Below are positions 51,343-64,000 of a stretch of DNA of 64,000 nucleotides, piece after piece. Position 1 is the stretch's first letter. Each line of letters begins with the position of its first letter. The DNA is taken from assembly GCF_002443255.2 (NCBI RefSeq), contig NW_019211455.1, forward strand, positions 14,179,080 to 14,243,079. The letters run 5' to 3'. Under the pieces are notes generated by a model. It searched no databases. It saw only the letters and a list, made by a program, of their open reading frames with translations, and was not told the DNA's origin. The position numbers were made by a program, and so were the translations under genes. Source of the DNA: Varroa destructor (Eukaryota; Arthropoda; Arachnida; Mesostigmata; Varroidae).

Positions 51343-53551
51343 GGGAAACATGGCCATTTTAATGTGTCAGTAACTTCGATAATCGTGGACAGAAGCTATA
51401 ACTAGGCGGTTTTAAACGCTTAAAGCTGTAGAAAGATCTAATACTACCTTTCCTTCGCAATTCTAATCGCTGAAAATTATAACGACCATATATGTTCAGT
51501 CCAAACAAAGAGTGCGTAAGTTCGTCGGAGTCCGTTTAATAAGCTTTCGAAACGAGGTATATCGAGTGTAGTTTATAAAGTTACTAAGTTGATCTATCAA
51601 AGAGGTTGAGCTAATGAAAGGCACATAAGTTGATTAAGCAGAACTGTGAATGGGGGACTATTTATTGGTTTAATATTGGCTAAGTTAAACTCACTGAAGA
51701 TATTTGTGTGGTTATGAGTTTTGCTGAATAACTTGGCGTTTATTAATAATCTCATAGTTGAGCCAATCGTAAAGATTCCAAGGATGGCCTCCGAAAACCT
51801 AAATTTCAACAAAAGGTATGACGAGTCGCTCATTATTTTAACATGCACATGTTTACCCTTCGAACGTTCTTATTCTTCCATATCTAGCATACGACCTGCA
51901 AAGCAGGCTGATCTATAGCTCTTTTTCTATTATAAGACACCTATTCGTAGACTCTCGACCCATGTGTGAGTGTATACCATGTAAAGCTAATGGTCAACGT
52001 GGTCCCACGTAAGGCCGATGCCATTATTGTTCATCAACGACAACCAACACGGCAAAATTTTTTATCCAATTTCCGAAAACTTTCCGCTTTCCTTGATCGA
52101 GCGTATTTTAAAAATCTAAAAATGCAGTAGTTTGGGACGCGGTATTATAGGTCCGTGTTTCCATAAAAAGTTGCTCATATTTTTTGAACAGAGAGGAATG
52201 GCCGTATGTAAGAACGCTGTTTCAATAGCCAACATGTAGTAGAGTGTAATAGGACCGCTTGCGTGATAGGGAGAGAATGAACGTCTGAAATCAGGCCAAT
52301 GATCTATAGTTAGAGTATGTCCATGCGTATTATACCAAGTCGTAGCAGATAACTTCGCGCGTATTCAAGTGCCCACATAAGCGAGAGGGCTTCGTGTAAC
52401 GACTAACGAGTGTCGATAGGGAAAAATAGGTCAACGTATTTCATATGCAAGAGTATGTATACGAGAACCGCGGCTTGCTTTGCTGCCGTAAAGTAGAAAG
52501 TGCACCTCAAAGGTAAAAGCTCATGTAGACATACAAAGTACTAGACAAAATAAGGTAACTGCTAAGATGCTTTTTCTTACATCCTATTCTTTTGATCTAA
52601 CAGCCTGAAAAAACTGACGACGTATCGGCGACTACCGATGACACTAATAATAAGTAAGAAATGTTTTGGATTGGCGCTAAACATTGCTCCGGATGGTGGA
52701 TTTCTAGAATGATACAAGGTGTGCCTCCCTGGATTATTCTGCATTTACTCAAGTTTAGTACCCGGACATATTGCCGCAATAGTTCTTTATTTTACGATTT
52801 TGCAACGATTTCTTTCACTGCCCACTTCCTGTACTTGCTATACAATGTATAATGTTATAGAATTACTAACGAAAAGGCAAATTTGTGAGTACTGAGGTCG
52901 CAGAGCTCATTATAGGTCGTCGTTGAATTTTGCCATTTGCCTCTACTGATTTGAATGATAGCCACCTTGTCATTTTAACACTGTTTACAGCGTCTGACCG
53001 CTAAGCTTCTAATTTAATAATTAACTACAATAACTAGTTGAAGTCGCTCTAATAAACGCGTTTATCTTTGACCTGATTGTGGCTTGCTCGACATGCACGG
53101 ACGTTGTTAGGACAAATGGAGGGTGGACGTCGTACGTTCTGAAAAAGTCCTTAGCGAATGGGCGCGTTTAAAGCTTACTATGAGTTCTGTTCAAGCTGTG
53201 TCTAAAGATGCATTGTTATTGATCAATGATGAACACTTCGTACCTTCCTTAGGCAGGCGAGCTTGTTTGTGGATACGAATACTGTAGATGGCAGGTACTA
53301 ACTAAGTCTTGATTTTTTTTCTACTTGATTTATAGCCATAGTGACCATTCGAAACGTAGCTGGTATAGTATACGTACTATAAATTATATACACCATTATG
53401 CCGAAGATATCACTGACAGTGTGACGATGAATTTTGAAATTCGCCGATCGAAAGACATCGAGCGTGTCGAACGTGATCCAAGTCACTGGATTACTTTGGA
53501 TAAATACCAAAAAAAAAAAAGCATTTGCTATAATAAATAATTAAAGTAGTG

Positions 53552-53572
53552 TATATATATATATATATATAT
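53552..53572. repeat. (TA)10 microsatellite
   Basis: An uninterrupted TA tract of about ten units, followed by AATATAGG. Confidence 0.9.
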
Positions 53573-54130
53573 AATATAGGTATAGTATAAAGCATATATA
53601 AGTAAAACAATACTTATAGGGCTCTCTAATGATCTAAACCCTTGCTGAATTCTGTTTCATCGCTTAAGATAACTAAAGAGCGAATTTATGGTAATACGCT
53701 GGTTTATCCAGCTAAAGTTAGTTAATAACAAAATATACATAAAGGCCAATTCGTAAACCGTTTTCCTTTCAACTATCAACCGATAAATTTGCGACCCGAC
53801 CGTCAAATTGTTTCGTTGCCATACGAAGCCGTCGTAATGTCGGTGCAGTGGCCATGAAGTGCTCCGCATAGCGAACCCGAAGCAGCATACTTTGTCGGGT
53901 TCTGTGGGGGTGAAATGCCAGACATGCAAACCACATCGGTCTATCTCGCGGTAGTCCAGGTCTCTCTTCTGTTCCATACAAAAACATCTGAACGAACAGA
54001 GATGTTGAAGACATATGCATATCATAGATGCTGTCTTTCAAGTTCCATTTTGGTATCGTACACACGAAAATTGTGCCATTCTGGCGATCTGGACCGGGTC
54101 GTTTAGCATTTAAGCGATCCCGAGACGAGC

Positions 54131-55200
54131 AATCGCTCGAAAATGTTGTGCAATAGTACCTGCGCACAACGCCTTATTTTTACCCTCGAAAAATCGATTC
54201 CCTTTAAACAATCAACTAACCAATCCCCGCCTCTTCGTTGCGTTGTTTCATTCGGTTGTTATTCTGCAAACTCACATATTCTACTGTTTTCTTCCATTTC
54301 TCGTCGTCTGGCGTCGTGTTCCTGCCGAATTCGACTGATGCCCGCCTACTCCCCTTCAAAGCGACCTCCCTGAACTGATCCAACGCAGTGATGGGAGTGG
54401 CCGACCTGCAATTCGTCCTGTCTAACCCATTCCTTCGTCGGATTTACCTAATTCGGGTTGCCTTCTTATGCAGTAACAGTACCAATGCTACAGTAGTAGC
54501 AGTGGCGGGAGGGCCTTTACAGTTTCTCTCTGAATTCGTTGGTTTCCTTTGTTGCACATACATTTGCTACCCTATGGGTCATATGAATTTCCCCGGCGGC
54601 GGATTTCGAAAGGAGAGTTCCGTAGTTGAAGGGAAATGAGCTGCCGGCGAGCTTCGACAGGAGCCAGAGAGCTTCAAATGCAAGTATGGTTCTTTGCAAT
54701 TCTGTGCTTCGTAAGTGTTGTTGTGCTAGCAGTCTTGTTAGCTCAGGGGGACATGACGATAAATGCTAAGCGATACATGTTGTGGAGCTTTTGGTCAATA
54801 ACAAACATTGCTCACGCAGCCGTGACATCGCAGAATGCCAAGGGATACAGCAGGCGAGATGGAAGTAGGGGGAATCGTTGATGGCTCCGCTGGGGAGGTG
54901 TGTGGTAATATGGGTTATAGAGAGGCATGGCTTGGCAAACGGAGAGGGGGTAACAGGCAGCACCTAGTATTACTTGCACTCGCGAATCTACCTGAGAACG
55001 CAGTTGTCTCTTCCAGCGTTCTTAAACATAAGACAGACACAGGGTCTCATGCACTGCCCTACGTCGTGTGTGAAATGAGCATTTTCAAGTATTGCTTCGT
55101 TGGTAGAGCGTTCAGTACTAGTTATTTGGGTAGCCAACAGCGCACCAAAAGCCCCCTTATCCAGCCTATCTCTCCTTACCCAGTCGCCTATATTTAGCGA
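54131..55200. other. Moderately GC-rich patch, no confirmed gene
   Basis: Composition rises relative to the neighbours, with several 60-120 codon frames but no domain. A tRNA D-arm-like TTGGTAGAGCG at about 55097-55110 is isolated. Confidence 0.4.
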
Positions 55201-57109
55201 GAATGAAATCCGCAATAGCTTACTGTACAATGAAATAAACTGAGCTTATGAAAACACAAAAACATGACTGTCTATCCATGCTCTTGTACGTGCATTAGTG
55301 TATGTAAAATGCAGCATTAAAAGCTTAACGATTTATCCGTCATCATCGTAAGTAAAATTTAGCTTAGGTAGCGACGAGAGCTGTAAATAAGGGTACAACT
55401 GATAAAACTACCCTATTTTTTTTTTTGCTATAAACAACCTATTTAGGAGAGACGTTGCTGGTGTCATGATTGTACACTGTCGATTGCATATTTGGGACTC
55501 GCCTGAACAATGTACACATTGTATAGCTTATCGAAAATGCCCAGGCAGAAAGTGGATTTATAACTGTAGCTAATTTAAGTATAATTACGTGGTTATATTT
55601 TAGAGCTATCGAGCTGAGAAGTGGGCAAATGCTTTACATGTTTTCTATGTTCCTCTTGAACACATATGTGCGTCGATCTTCAAATGGTGAGAATAGGACG
55701 CGACAGAAGACTGGAAAAACCGTATCTTCATCGTCATTAAATAGCTCCTATTGACGTTATACTTTTTACGGAGTATCGGTGGTACTTAGAGAAGTATGGC
55801 GCATTACGATGCCACATTATGTTGTGTCGTTAATGGCTATGTAGTACCGCATCTCTTTGCGTAAATTTACGTAAAGAAAACGTAAGGATCAAGGACCTCG
55901 AATTAGTTTATTTTTCTATAATGCGATGTTTGATCGATACGCCACTTAAGTCGCGTCCTAATAGATAGTCTAACGTCGACCTTTGACCTGGCTAGATGTT
56001 CGTCGTTGCAGGCTGAGTTGACTGCCTTTAGCTAAACAAAATTAATAATGGTGAGCTATTCTTGTGGTAGTCAAACACTTAATGGAAATTGTACATTCTG
56101 CCTGACCAGCTGATATCCTCAGGTTCTCAAAATGAGTATTCGAGTTTTTAGTCGCTACACGGTAGCAATGTTAGAGGGTGAGCCAAAATATCTGAAGATT
56201 TGCTACACTAGAAAAGTCAAACCGAAGCTATAGGCCTGTTCATTTATGGGTAATTTTTTAATCGAGAAGGCCTACAAAATCACTTGAAAAAAAGTTCCAA
56301 ACAATCAGGAACAACGACGTGATTCTACCTAGTTTTCATGATCACTCATCACGAAGATTCAGCATTGTCATCAAACGTTTCAGTTAGCGACAACCATCTA
56401 TTGCAATGAGGGGCGAAAGATAAGCGGAACCTGAATAAGCTGTTCCTGCTAATATGGGCAGCGCATTTATACGCGCTACGGGTTTCTGAGGGCGGGCGAA
56501 TGAAAATTACAAATTATCTGCAGTGGATTGCTCTTTGAACACCCAAACTAGCCGTCTGCGTCCGGTATTACTGTAGAAGCACATAGCATAGGCCAACAAT
56601 AAATTCAGCTGGCTAAGGCTCGAGCGTCGACTCCACTGCAGCAGCGGTTCGATCGAAGTAAACAGGCCTTCTGTTGAAGTTGCAATGATGTCGTCCATCT
56701 TCCCATGTGTGTGCCCCTTCGGACTTTGCTAGTGGGTGGTCATAGCGCACGACGTAGTGTTTTGCCTCATGACTGTAGTTATTGTATACTACTCCCTTGT
56801 GCCAGCAGCATAGCTTTCGCTGATTGCTAACCTGAACAATAGCTAAACCGGCAGGCTAGAGCCCAGCAAGGTTCAGGCGTTCGCTGACGTCTACGGGGCA
56901 TTCGAGGGACGATAGTAGAATAAGGCTAGTGTATGGCTAAGGAGTAGGTGCTTCGGCAAGTTGCAGCGTTTGCCGCATTTGGGGGTAGAACTGTCAGAGG
57001 TTGTCATAGTGGCAACCAGCGAATAGCAGGGAACAGTGGAGTTGCAACAGGGGTAGAAACGCAAGTGGCGCAAATAGGCGCCCGCCCTTTACGCGAGGGT
57101 TCTCTGTTG

Positions 57110-57124
57110 CTCTCTCTCTCTCTC
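57110..57124 (+). repeat. (CT)n microsatellite
   Basis: About seven CT units ending in a short T run. The pyrimidine-rich sequence continues to 57150. Confidence 0.85.
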
Positions 57125-57971
57125 TTTTAAAAACCTCTTTCTCTCCTCCAGTCCAGACCCTTTTGGGGGTGTCAGAAGTAGTGGCTGCGTCTGCTGGGGT
57201 TGTGCGTCTTCTTGGTCCTTTCCTTCTCCCCATCCCCGGCCGTCAGAGCCGCTTCCACCACCCCTTAAAACAGATGGAACTAACGTTGAGGGGGAAAACT
57301 CATTCTACTATTCATCTCATTATGCATCAGCACTCTTTCGAGAGAGACCTTCAGCACAGGACGCGACTGCGTTTGTCTTCACCCGCCTTGTCCCCTTTCC
57401 GTTTTATCCTACAGATTCCAACCACTCTGCTGTCTCGATATGCATCGAGGTGCGGTGCGAGAAATAGCCTTGATCTGCTTGCCAGGGTGGCTGGGTGCTC
57501 GGTTGTCCACCAACCACTGGGCGCACATCATCCCGCATCTGCTGTTTCACAGGGCACTCCTTCCCCCTACAATCTTTCAAGCAGCGCAAGTAGGTCGAAT
57601 TTTGCCAGCTAGTTACCCAGAGAGACAGATTACTTCAATTTTGCCGATGATCCCCATCATCATTTAACGACAGCAAGCAAGGAAGGAAGGGCGCTGTGTC
57701 CGTGGGCGGGGTCTATAATAAAAACAGATATTTCAGCGAAATTTATCATATGTGCTAGAAGTGCACCGTCATTTATGACCAATCAATGACGGTCATGTTT
57801 ATTCATTATAACCACCATTCACCACCATTACGGCTTCGATTCGGCTCTTGCGGCGCTTCAGGCCCGTCACAAACGCGACTCTGCAAATGTCTTTGTGCTA
57901 AAGGCAGGAGTGCGCGAGCCGACATTGTTATGTCGAGACTCTTTGGATCCTCGCTCAATAACGCCTTATAC

Positions 57972-57992
57972 AATAATAATAATAATAATAAT
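57972..57992 (+). repeat. (AAT)7 microsatellite
   Basis: Seven AAT units, read as poly-Asn in one frame. Confidence 0.95.
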
Positions 57993-59641
57993 AAATAATG
58001 TTCCGTAATAGATTGAAACTTGCGCTGTTCGACAGGCAGAATTGCTCATTGCATAAGATGCCTACATTCTTAGGTAGCCTCTCTACATCAACTGGTTGCT
58101 ATGAGTCAGTGCACCGTTTTTCCAGAAGACGCGTTGTCCTTTTAGACATGCTAGTTATCCGTAGCCGCGCGATCATTTTTAGGACATGCAGATAAACTTT
58201 CCTCGTGATGTGTTTGTGTTTCCGGTAGAATGATAGCTTATTAACCGTACATGAAACTCAGAAGGTGTTTTTGAGTCAAAGGTTTGCTTCTAACCACAAT
58301 AGGCGTATGCCCTAAATCGTCGACATCAACCATTTGTGCGCTTTATTTACGTCAAGGATAAAATACGTCTTCAGAGAAAAACTGAAAAAAAAATCGAACA
58401 CGACCCGCTGCTTTAATCCTGGGAGACTGAACAACATCAGCAGACAAATCCCTCAGCGTTATTATCATCCTCAGAGATCATCGTTCTGACCCTGACGACA
58501 TCTTATATGCCACAGAAGTGTTTGTGAACAATGGATGGCATCGTACGCTAGTTTACATCAAATCTTTGCACAATTTCTCGCCATTGAAAACATCGAATCG
58601 AGACAAAGAAATACTTGTAGACGACAGATATGAGTTTTGAGTCCGCACTGAGTTTCCCTTGTGTTAGATTTTTTGTTATCCTATGCTGAAACCCACTTCC
58701 TCTGCATGCATATACCCATCTGATTTGACCTGCGATGACCTAGGAAGTTCATAACTTCGATAGAGGTTCATCCAGCACAAAGAAATTGTATAAATGCTTA
58801 TATTTGCTCAAATTCCCTTGTGACAAGTTTTGCTGTTTTATTATAGGGACGTTATTTGTGTTTTTTGATATTAGGAATAACAGGTGAACGCGTATCCGTT
58901 ATGATAGCTAGTACTTAAGTATAAACTTATTTAGGTGCCGTACCATATAAGTTGTAAAGTTGATCCCGTACAGTGTCGCTAAGATGCGGCGATATTGACC
59001 ATAGGCTGTAAAATAAATTAAAAATGATGGATATGCGAAAGAAAATGTATATTACGTAATGTCGGAATAGAAGCAGACGATGAAGGAACCTTGAGGCTAT
59101 TGTGCTTAGTGAGATTTACGTTTTTTTTTTGAGAAGTTTTGTATTTGTTTAAAAGAAAGTTTTGCATAAAATTATTTTTCAACATAGTATCGTTAACTGA
59201 ACGACTCTAGTAAGGGTAGTGCTCGGCTAATTTCGTCACGGCGGTAGAGATCAAAATACAAAAATTATACTGTGACTGCATTAAGAGAAGCGAACAGAAG
59301 AGAAGTACAGATTGATAATATCATGTGTGGCTCTTATTTCATGTTAGATTTTTTTTAACCTTTCACTTTATTTGCACTGACAATGTTACGCATCTTTTCC
59401 TCTTTGAAACGTATATAACTGAAAGATGATAAAAATAGCAACAAAGACCAGCCAAAGTTCCCGTCGCTTATATTGTGGGACGAATATATGCTGTTCTTCG
59501 CAGATCGATGGTTTCTAATGTTAAATGGTCAACATAAAAAAGGAACAACTAATTAAACCGATAGCAATGATGAGCTATGTCAAGAGCAGCAAACAACAGC
59601 GAGACTTTTCTCAATGGGGAGCGACCAGTGCTTAATTTCGA

Positions 59642-59660
59642 GATCGATCGATCGATCGAT
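59642..59660. repeat. (GATC)4 palindromic microsatellite
   Basis: Four and a half GATC units. Each unit is self-complementary, so the whole tract is a palindrome. Confidence 0.95.
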
Positions 59661-60176
59661 TAGGTAATGGACGCAAAGTATTTTCGTGTTACCCTTGTTA
59701 GGATTGACGTCCGTCACTGGCCGTTCGCATCACTGGGTCTAGCCGTACGGTCACAGAGTGTAGCAAATCAGACGCCAATGTCCCTTGAAATACGACTATG
59801 TGAGGAGCACCTTTCACGCATCGTTTCTTGTTTAACTGATGGTTATACGCCGACGAGAAAGGTCAAAGATAGCGTGATCGCGAAAATGCCAAACAAATCA
59901 TTTCGGGTCCCGGTGTTAAGGGCCGCCCTCTTTCCGACACCTCGCAGATATGAATGGTCGCGCTGTGACCACGGTCAGTAGCACATGCTGGGAAGCGATT
60001 TCCTTGTCGTGGCAAGATGCTTCTTCAGGCGGTCTCGGCGACAGCGCCCATATGGATATGGCTTCAGCCTACCTCGCCGATGCTTTACAATACCTCGCCA
60101 TGCAGCTTGCAGCCAATTCCTTTTGGTGGCAATGACTATATCCGTAGGGCATATAAGGCCGCTTTGTAAACATATA

Positions 60177-60204
60177 TGTACATACATACATACATACATA
60201 CATA
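60177..60204 (+). repeat. (CATA)n microsatellite
   Basis: About six CATA units, read as Tyr/Ile/His/Thr low complexity in the local frames. Confidence 0.9.
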
Positions 60205-60640
60205 TGTGTATAAGCACATTCAGTTTATAAGAAAAAGACCCCCTACGGATGGAGGTAGCAGGTTGGCATTCGTGCGCTTGTCTTCAACCAGAGATATCTC
60301 GGACAAACTACAGCCTGTAAATGCGCGTGGAGATTGTGCCGAGTTGTCGAGTAGACTCCATCATGGAGCACACATGATGGGTCCAAGGACTGGTACGACA
60401 AGGGCTGGGGACGTTTGTTTTGAGAATAACGAAGAATCTTCCACATGTAAGCCTAAAGATGTTTCGAAACCCCCAGTGCCGCTACCACCATCGTCATGGC
60501 CATAAGCTCCTCTACCGTCGTCGGTTCTCGCTTGAGCCCGAGATCATCCAAGGACGCTAAGCGCATCGCCGCCGATTCATTACCTTCATCAACAGCCGCC
60601 TGGCACGTTAGATGAGGTTGATACGCGACAATGGAAGCAA

Positions 60641-62420
60641 GCGCGTGAACATAAACTATCCATGCGTGCAGCTGTTGGGTCGTGTATCTATCAGGAGGAT
60701 GCTATGCGTGTTCTAACCTGATTGTCGTTATTGCTCATTCATGGACTAGAACTAGTCCAATAGAACAAGAGCAAATGAAAAGATTTTCTTGAAAAAAAGA
60801 ATAAATCTCGTGAATTCTACTATTAGAGACAAAACGACTGGTACGAATGCATTGCATTCGTATTGGGAGCAAGGTCGAGCTGTATGCACCAGCATATGCC
60901 CCTGGCCCACAGGTCATCAAGTTCTCTCTTTACTCCTAGATCGTCCAGCAACGACAAACAATTTCAGTGGACAGCCTGCTCGTACCCTGGCCATGCATGA
61001 TACGATTATACGGGTAGCAATTGTCTGTGGAATGGATGTATGAACTGTTGTAATTTAATGTAAGCAAGTCTGAAATATTATAAACCCTTCCAGTTGCTCT
61101 AAACCTATATGATGTATTACAGGTCTTTAATTGAACATTGCTTCTTTTTTGCAACAATAATTACCTAATTTTCTTTTTCTGAATTATTTATTTAGCTAAG
61201 TAGCACACAAAAATCAAACCCAACGGATAATAACAATATGCACTTATCGAAACACATTAAATATAGTGAAAAATACAATTTATCTAGTGATGTTCTAGCT
61301 GAATCGATATCCTGCCTGTTTCGTAACATTTGTCTAGCGGTTTCTCCAATCGGAATAATCTAGACCTTTAACTTTTCATTGCTGGAAATGGGCTATTTGC
61401 CTGTTTACAACCCATTGTTCATACGTGTGACGTAAATCTTCATACAGAAATATCTGTAAGTTACTTCTTATTAGTGCTAGTGGCGTATTTACTCCTGCGT
61501 TCAATGACTGATCACAAACCATCTTTGCAATGTTCTATGACACCCAACATGAAACTACCTCCACGAGGAAGCTGCGTGTTTTTCTTGCCTAAGCGAATTT
61601 CAACCTAATAGCTATCTCACATGTCATTTCCTGTGTTCGAATACCGATCCCGTACAATATGATTTACACAGCGGCAACGCTCACATCGGCATCTACTAGT
61701 AGGTTGAAGTGCAAAACTTCAACTAAAGACCGAGTTAGCAGATTGTTCCCCAATGCTGCCGTACCTATCACAAAACATATGCATCCTTACCCCTATTTCC
61801 CAATTTCCTCTCACACAAAAGCTAGAAATAAATCAATATGCGATAATATATTAAGTCTGTACAGCAAAGTTGGGCATCGCTCATTCTTATTCCAAACGAC
61901 GGATTCACTTATGAGTGCAATAGACCTCATCTTATTGTCTCCTGTGGGTACTTCTAACTATTCTTGATGCGTTCACAATATTTTTTCTACGTTTTTTTTT
62001 TCTCCACTCTAACCACGACCTGCCCCTAATCAGTAGTAGAGTTAAAATCCGGTTTAATTTGCCACCTCACCTAGTCTGGTCCCGCCTTTTCGTTTGTCTC
62101 AGGTGACGCGCTCCTGCTAGCCTTCGAAACAAGGAAAGAAAGACAGCAGGGAACCTAAAAACTCAAAAGCGGAAGTTGGACCGGTTTTTTCATAGGCGTT
62201 GACGCCGTCGAATACTTTTCGAGAACCTAATAACCTTCGCCTCAGAATCGTACCGGAAATAGCTCGTTGGATGTAACTTCGCACGCTGTCTGGCGCTAAT
62301 ACCTTCTGTCCGTCTTCTTCATGTCCTGCAATTTTTTGACAGAAGGTAGAAAGTCAACAGATGTGTTTTGTTAGCTTGGCAGCACTAAATCAGCGCGACG
62401 ATTATTTCGCTAGCGTCAAG
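60641..62420. other. Gene-free stretch
   Basis: AT-balanced, with short ORFs and a T9 run near 61990. Nothing recognisable apart from low-complexity T-rich patches. Confidence 0.55.
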
Positions 62421-62429
62421 GAAGATACG

Positions 62430-63140
62430 AAATGCCGTTATAAAGTTCTAAGTTTTTAAGTATCTTTCACAAAGGTAATTTTTTTGTTGTTTTCAATCAA
62501 TGTAGGCACTATAATGGCCTAAGGTCTTTAGCATTTTTCCACGGTGAATCTTGCGATGAGAGGTCGAGCATTGTCGTGCAGTAGGAGTGGTTTAGATCCT
62601 CTAATCTCGGTTGCGTACGATAATAATCTCCTCTATCTGTTTGATAGTAGACTGTACCCATAATTAACGAACTAGAACCCATAAAACTGTTACGGATAGC
62701 ATCTTCGCTATTAGACCACCATAAAGATAACAGAGGCTTTTTCAGCTGTTCCTTTACAATGATGTTTTATCAGTTCAGTTGTATCCACACGCTAATATGA
62801 CCATCCGTGACTGTCGCAGATGACGAGTTCATTATCAGAAATCACAACTTGTCAAATTGAGAATAGGGCACTGTTGCAGCGTGACAACAAAGAAAAGCAA
62901 GCGTTTCTATGCCGATGTTTTTGATCCTCGTTGATCAAATAATGCGGTACCTATTTATTCAATTTTTTTACCTTATTAATTTCCCCAAAATGAACAATCT
63001 ATTCGTATATACGCCAAACTTGAGTACTGACACCCGTGCACCTTAAAATGGGCTGACTTTTATTCCCAATTCCAACTTTTCGTCACTGTCGCAAGAGGCC
63101 CTCGACGAAATTCGTTCGAGTTCAAAATGTTTTCGGAGAA
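62430..63140 (-). mobile_element. Mariner-family transposase relic, - strand
   Basis: Reading the - strand from high to low coordinate, blocks match mariner transposases in order. SCDSDEKLELGIKVSP (about 63070) fits the linker after the first helix-turn-helix. GVSTQVWRIYE fits the second helix-turn-helix. VKKLNK*VPHYLINEDQ from 62971 fits the KLDKWVPHEL block with Trp turned into a stop. LLSLWWSNSEDA fits the VWW strand, shifted in frame. LLLHDNARPLIARFTVEK at about 62539-62592 is the catalytic block with its Asp intact and His changed to Leu. The VKKLNK and HDNARP blocks share one frame across 393 bases. Many stops make it inactive. No terminal repeats were seen. Confidence 0.85.
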
Positions 63141-64000
63141 CACTATATTGTCCAATGGCTCGCAGTGTCTGTAGCCCTAGAATCTTAACTGAATACAAGG
63201 TTTATGTGATGCATCGTAGCCACGGCTGTAGGTTCAAGACGGCATTCATATTGGTAAACCACTCCAACTTTTTTTTATTTTGAATCCCGAGTGCCGACAT
63301 CCAAGCGAACAGTCCTAAACTTTCGCTTTTTTTTTGGAGCGGCTTTTAAGGAGCACGAGCGCATCCTGAGTGTGAAGAAGAAGTGTTCCGAAGCAGCGTG
63401 ATCTTCAAATATAAAGTGGGCGTCAAAGGCAGTTAGACGCGTTCGACAGACACTTGCCTCTTACCACAGCTCTTACGTGTTCATGAATAATAGACTCTTC
63501 ATCTGACGTATAGAGGACGACGGGTAAAAGGGACAAGTGTAATTTTTTGACCTTTCTTTTTTATAAGTGTTTATATAAGTAATTTTTTAGCACTAGACAT
63601 ATTCTAATTGAATACCCTCTCTCTTGAATTTCACACAGAACGACTCAATTCGAAGGTAAAAATATAATTTACAAGTGATTGGATTGGTAGTGCATTTAGC
63701 TTTGCTCTTTCGACAGATATCATAGATGAACGCGTAACAGCTTTGAACATGTCGATCGAAGTATACGCAAACTTTACCAGAAGCAGTAGCAAATCATCCA
63801 AACAATATGTGTTGATAAATCAAAACCTTATCCAATTTTATTCATTCTAGCACATCCATTCAAAGAAACACAGAACCTGTTAATAAGAAAGGCGGAACAG
63901 GTCGATTCGTTAATTGTCGAAATCTAAAGGACCGCTGTCGATACCATATGGCAAGAGAGTGTCAACAACAAATCTAGACCTTATTTTCATCTGTCGTGCA
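63141..64000. other. Gene-free end of window
   Basis: May include the eroded 5' end of the neighbouring mariner relic up to about 63300. Otherwise AT-rich with T runs (63271-63278, 63328-63336) and no ORF of note. Confidence 0.5.

Larger units (their letters stand above)
49621..54130. other. Gene-free AT-rich stretch
   Basis: Only chance ORFs (longest 132 codons on the - strand at 53769-54167, not ATG-started, no domain). Contents are an A18 run (51325-51342), a short (GTA)3 at 50811-50820 and a (TA)n tract (53552-53572). No transposon protein was recognised. Confidence 0.55.
55201..59640. other. Gene-free stretch with a small GC-rich patch
   Basis: AT-rich except about 56.9-57.6 kb. Contents are (CT)n at 57110-57124 and (AAT)7 at 57972-57992. 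A 64-codon ATG frame on the - strand (56507-56698) has a favourable start context (A at -3, G at +4) but no proven domain. Confidence 0.5.
59641..60640. other. Dense-ORF patch, coding status unresolved
   Basis: Begins with (GATC)4 at 59642-59657. Several ATG frames overlap on the + strand: 104 codons (59667-59981), 61 codons (59950-60135, ending with an amphipathic stretch AYLADALQYLAMQLAANS), and two Ser/Pro-rich frames overlapping around 60490, the second starting at ATG 60496 and ending near 60614. The frames do not join without shifts and none shows a known domain. It could be a small gene in pieces, a decayed gene, or a regulatory patch with chance ORFs. Confidence 0.25.

Noticed and set aside
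53657..54167. Two overlapping - strand frames of 123 and 132 codons
   Set aside because: Frames of this length are expected by chance in 64 kb, the longer does not start at ATG, and neither matches a family.

Overview
This window looks like nuclear DNA of an animal, most likely an arthropod. It is almost entirely non-coding: intergenic sequence or very long introns. Four things point there: no dense run of long ORFs with ribosome-binding sites, many microsatellites, splice-like polypyrimidine-AG sites, and decayed copies of animal transposons (two mariner-family relics and one LINE reverse-transcriptase relic). A parasitiform mite is a guess from general texture, not a demonstrated assignment. 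No intact protein-coding gene, rRNA, tRNA or CRISPR array can be supported. Most short open frames are what chance would give, and many of them lack an ATG.

Layout. The DNA alternates between AT-rich stretches and shorter GC-rich, CpG-containing islands. By eye the islands lie near 1.8-3.4, 10.0-11.0, 13.5-14.5, 15.7-17.9, 19.3-22.9, 30.2-32.7, 47.6-49.6, 54.1-55.2, 56.9-57.6 and 59.6-60.6 kb. Several islands carry CTG, CCG or GTA triplet tracts, C-rich tracts and long chance ORFs. One, near 22.5 kb, has a TATA-box-like element with a good splice donor about 250 bases downstream. Islands of this kind are usually promoters, 5' exons or enhancers, but nothing here proves which.

The most striking object is an apparently perfect, uninterrupted (TAC) array of 549 units (1,647 bases) at 8401-10047. 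Transposon relics cluster at 41.0-43.0 kb (LINE fragment, then a (TA)n tract, then a mariner relic on the + strand) and at 62.4-63.15 kb (a second mariner relic on the - strand). Three perfect or near-perfect palindromes (25.81, 29.51 and 42.46 kb) have stems of 16-23 bp. Two CTCF-like motifs in the same orientation sit 1.77 kb apart at 38.9 and 40.7 kb, with a weak exon-like segment between them on the - strand.

Because no gene is confirmed, no pathway or operon can be reconstructed. The features below are repeats, element relics, candidate regulatory sites and descriptions of the gene-free stretches.
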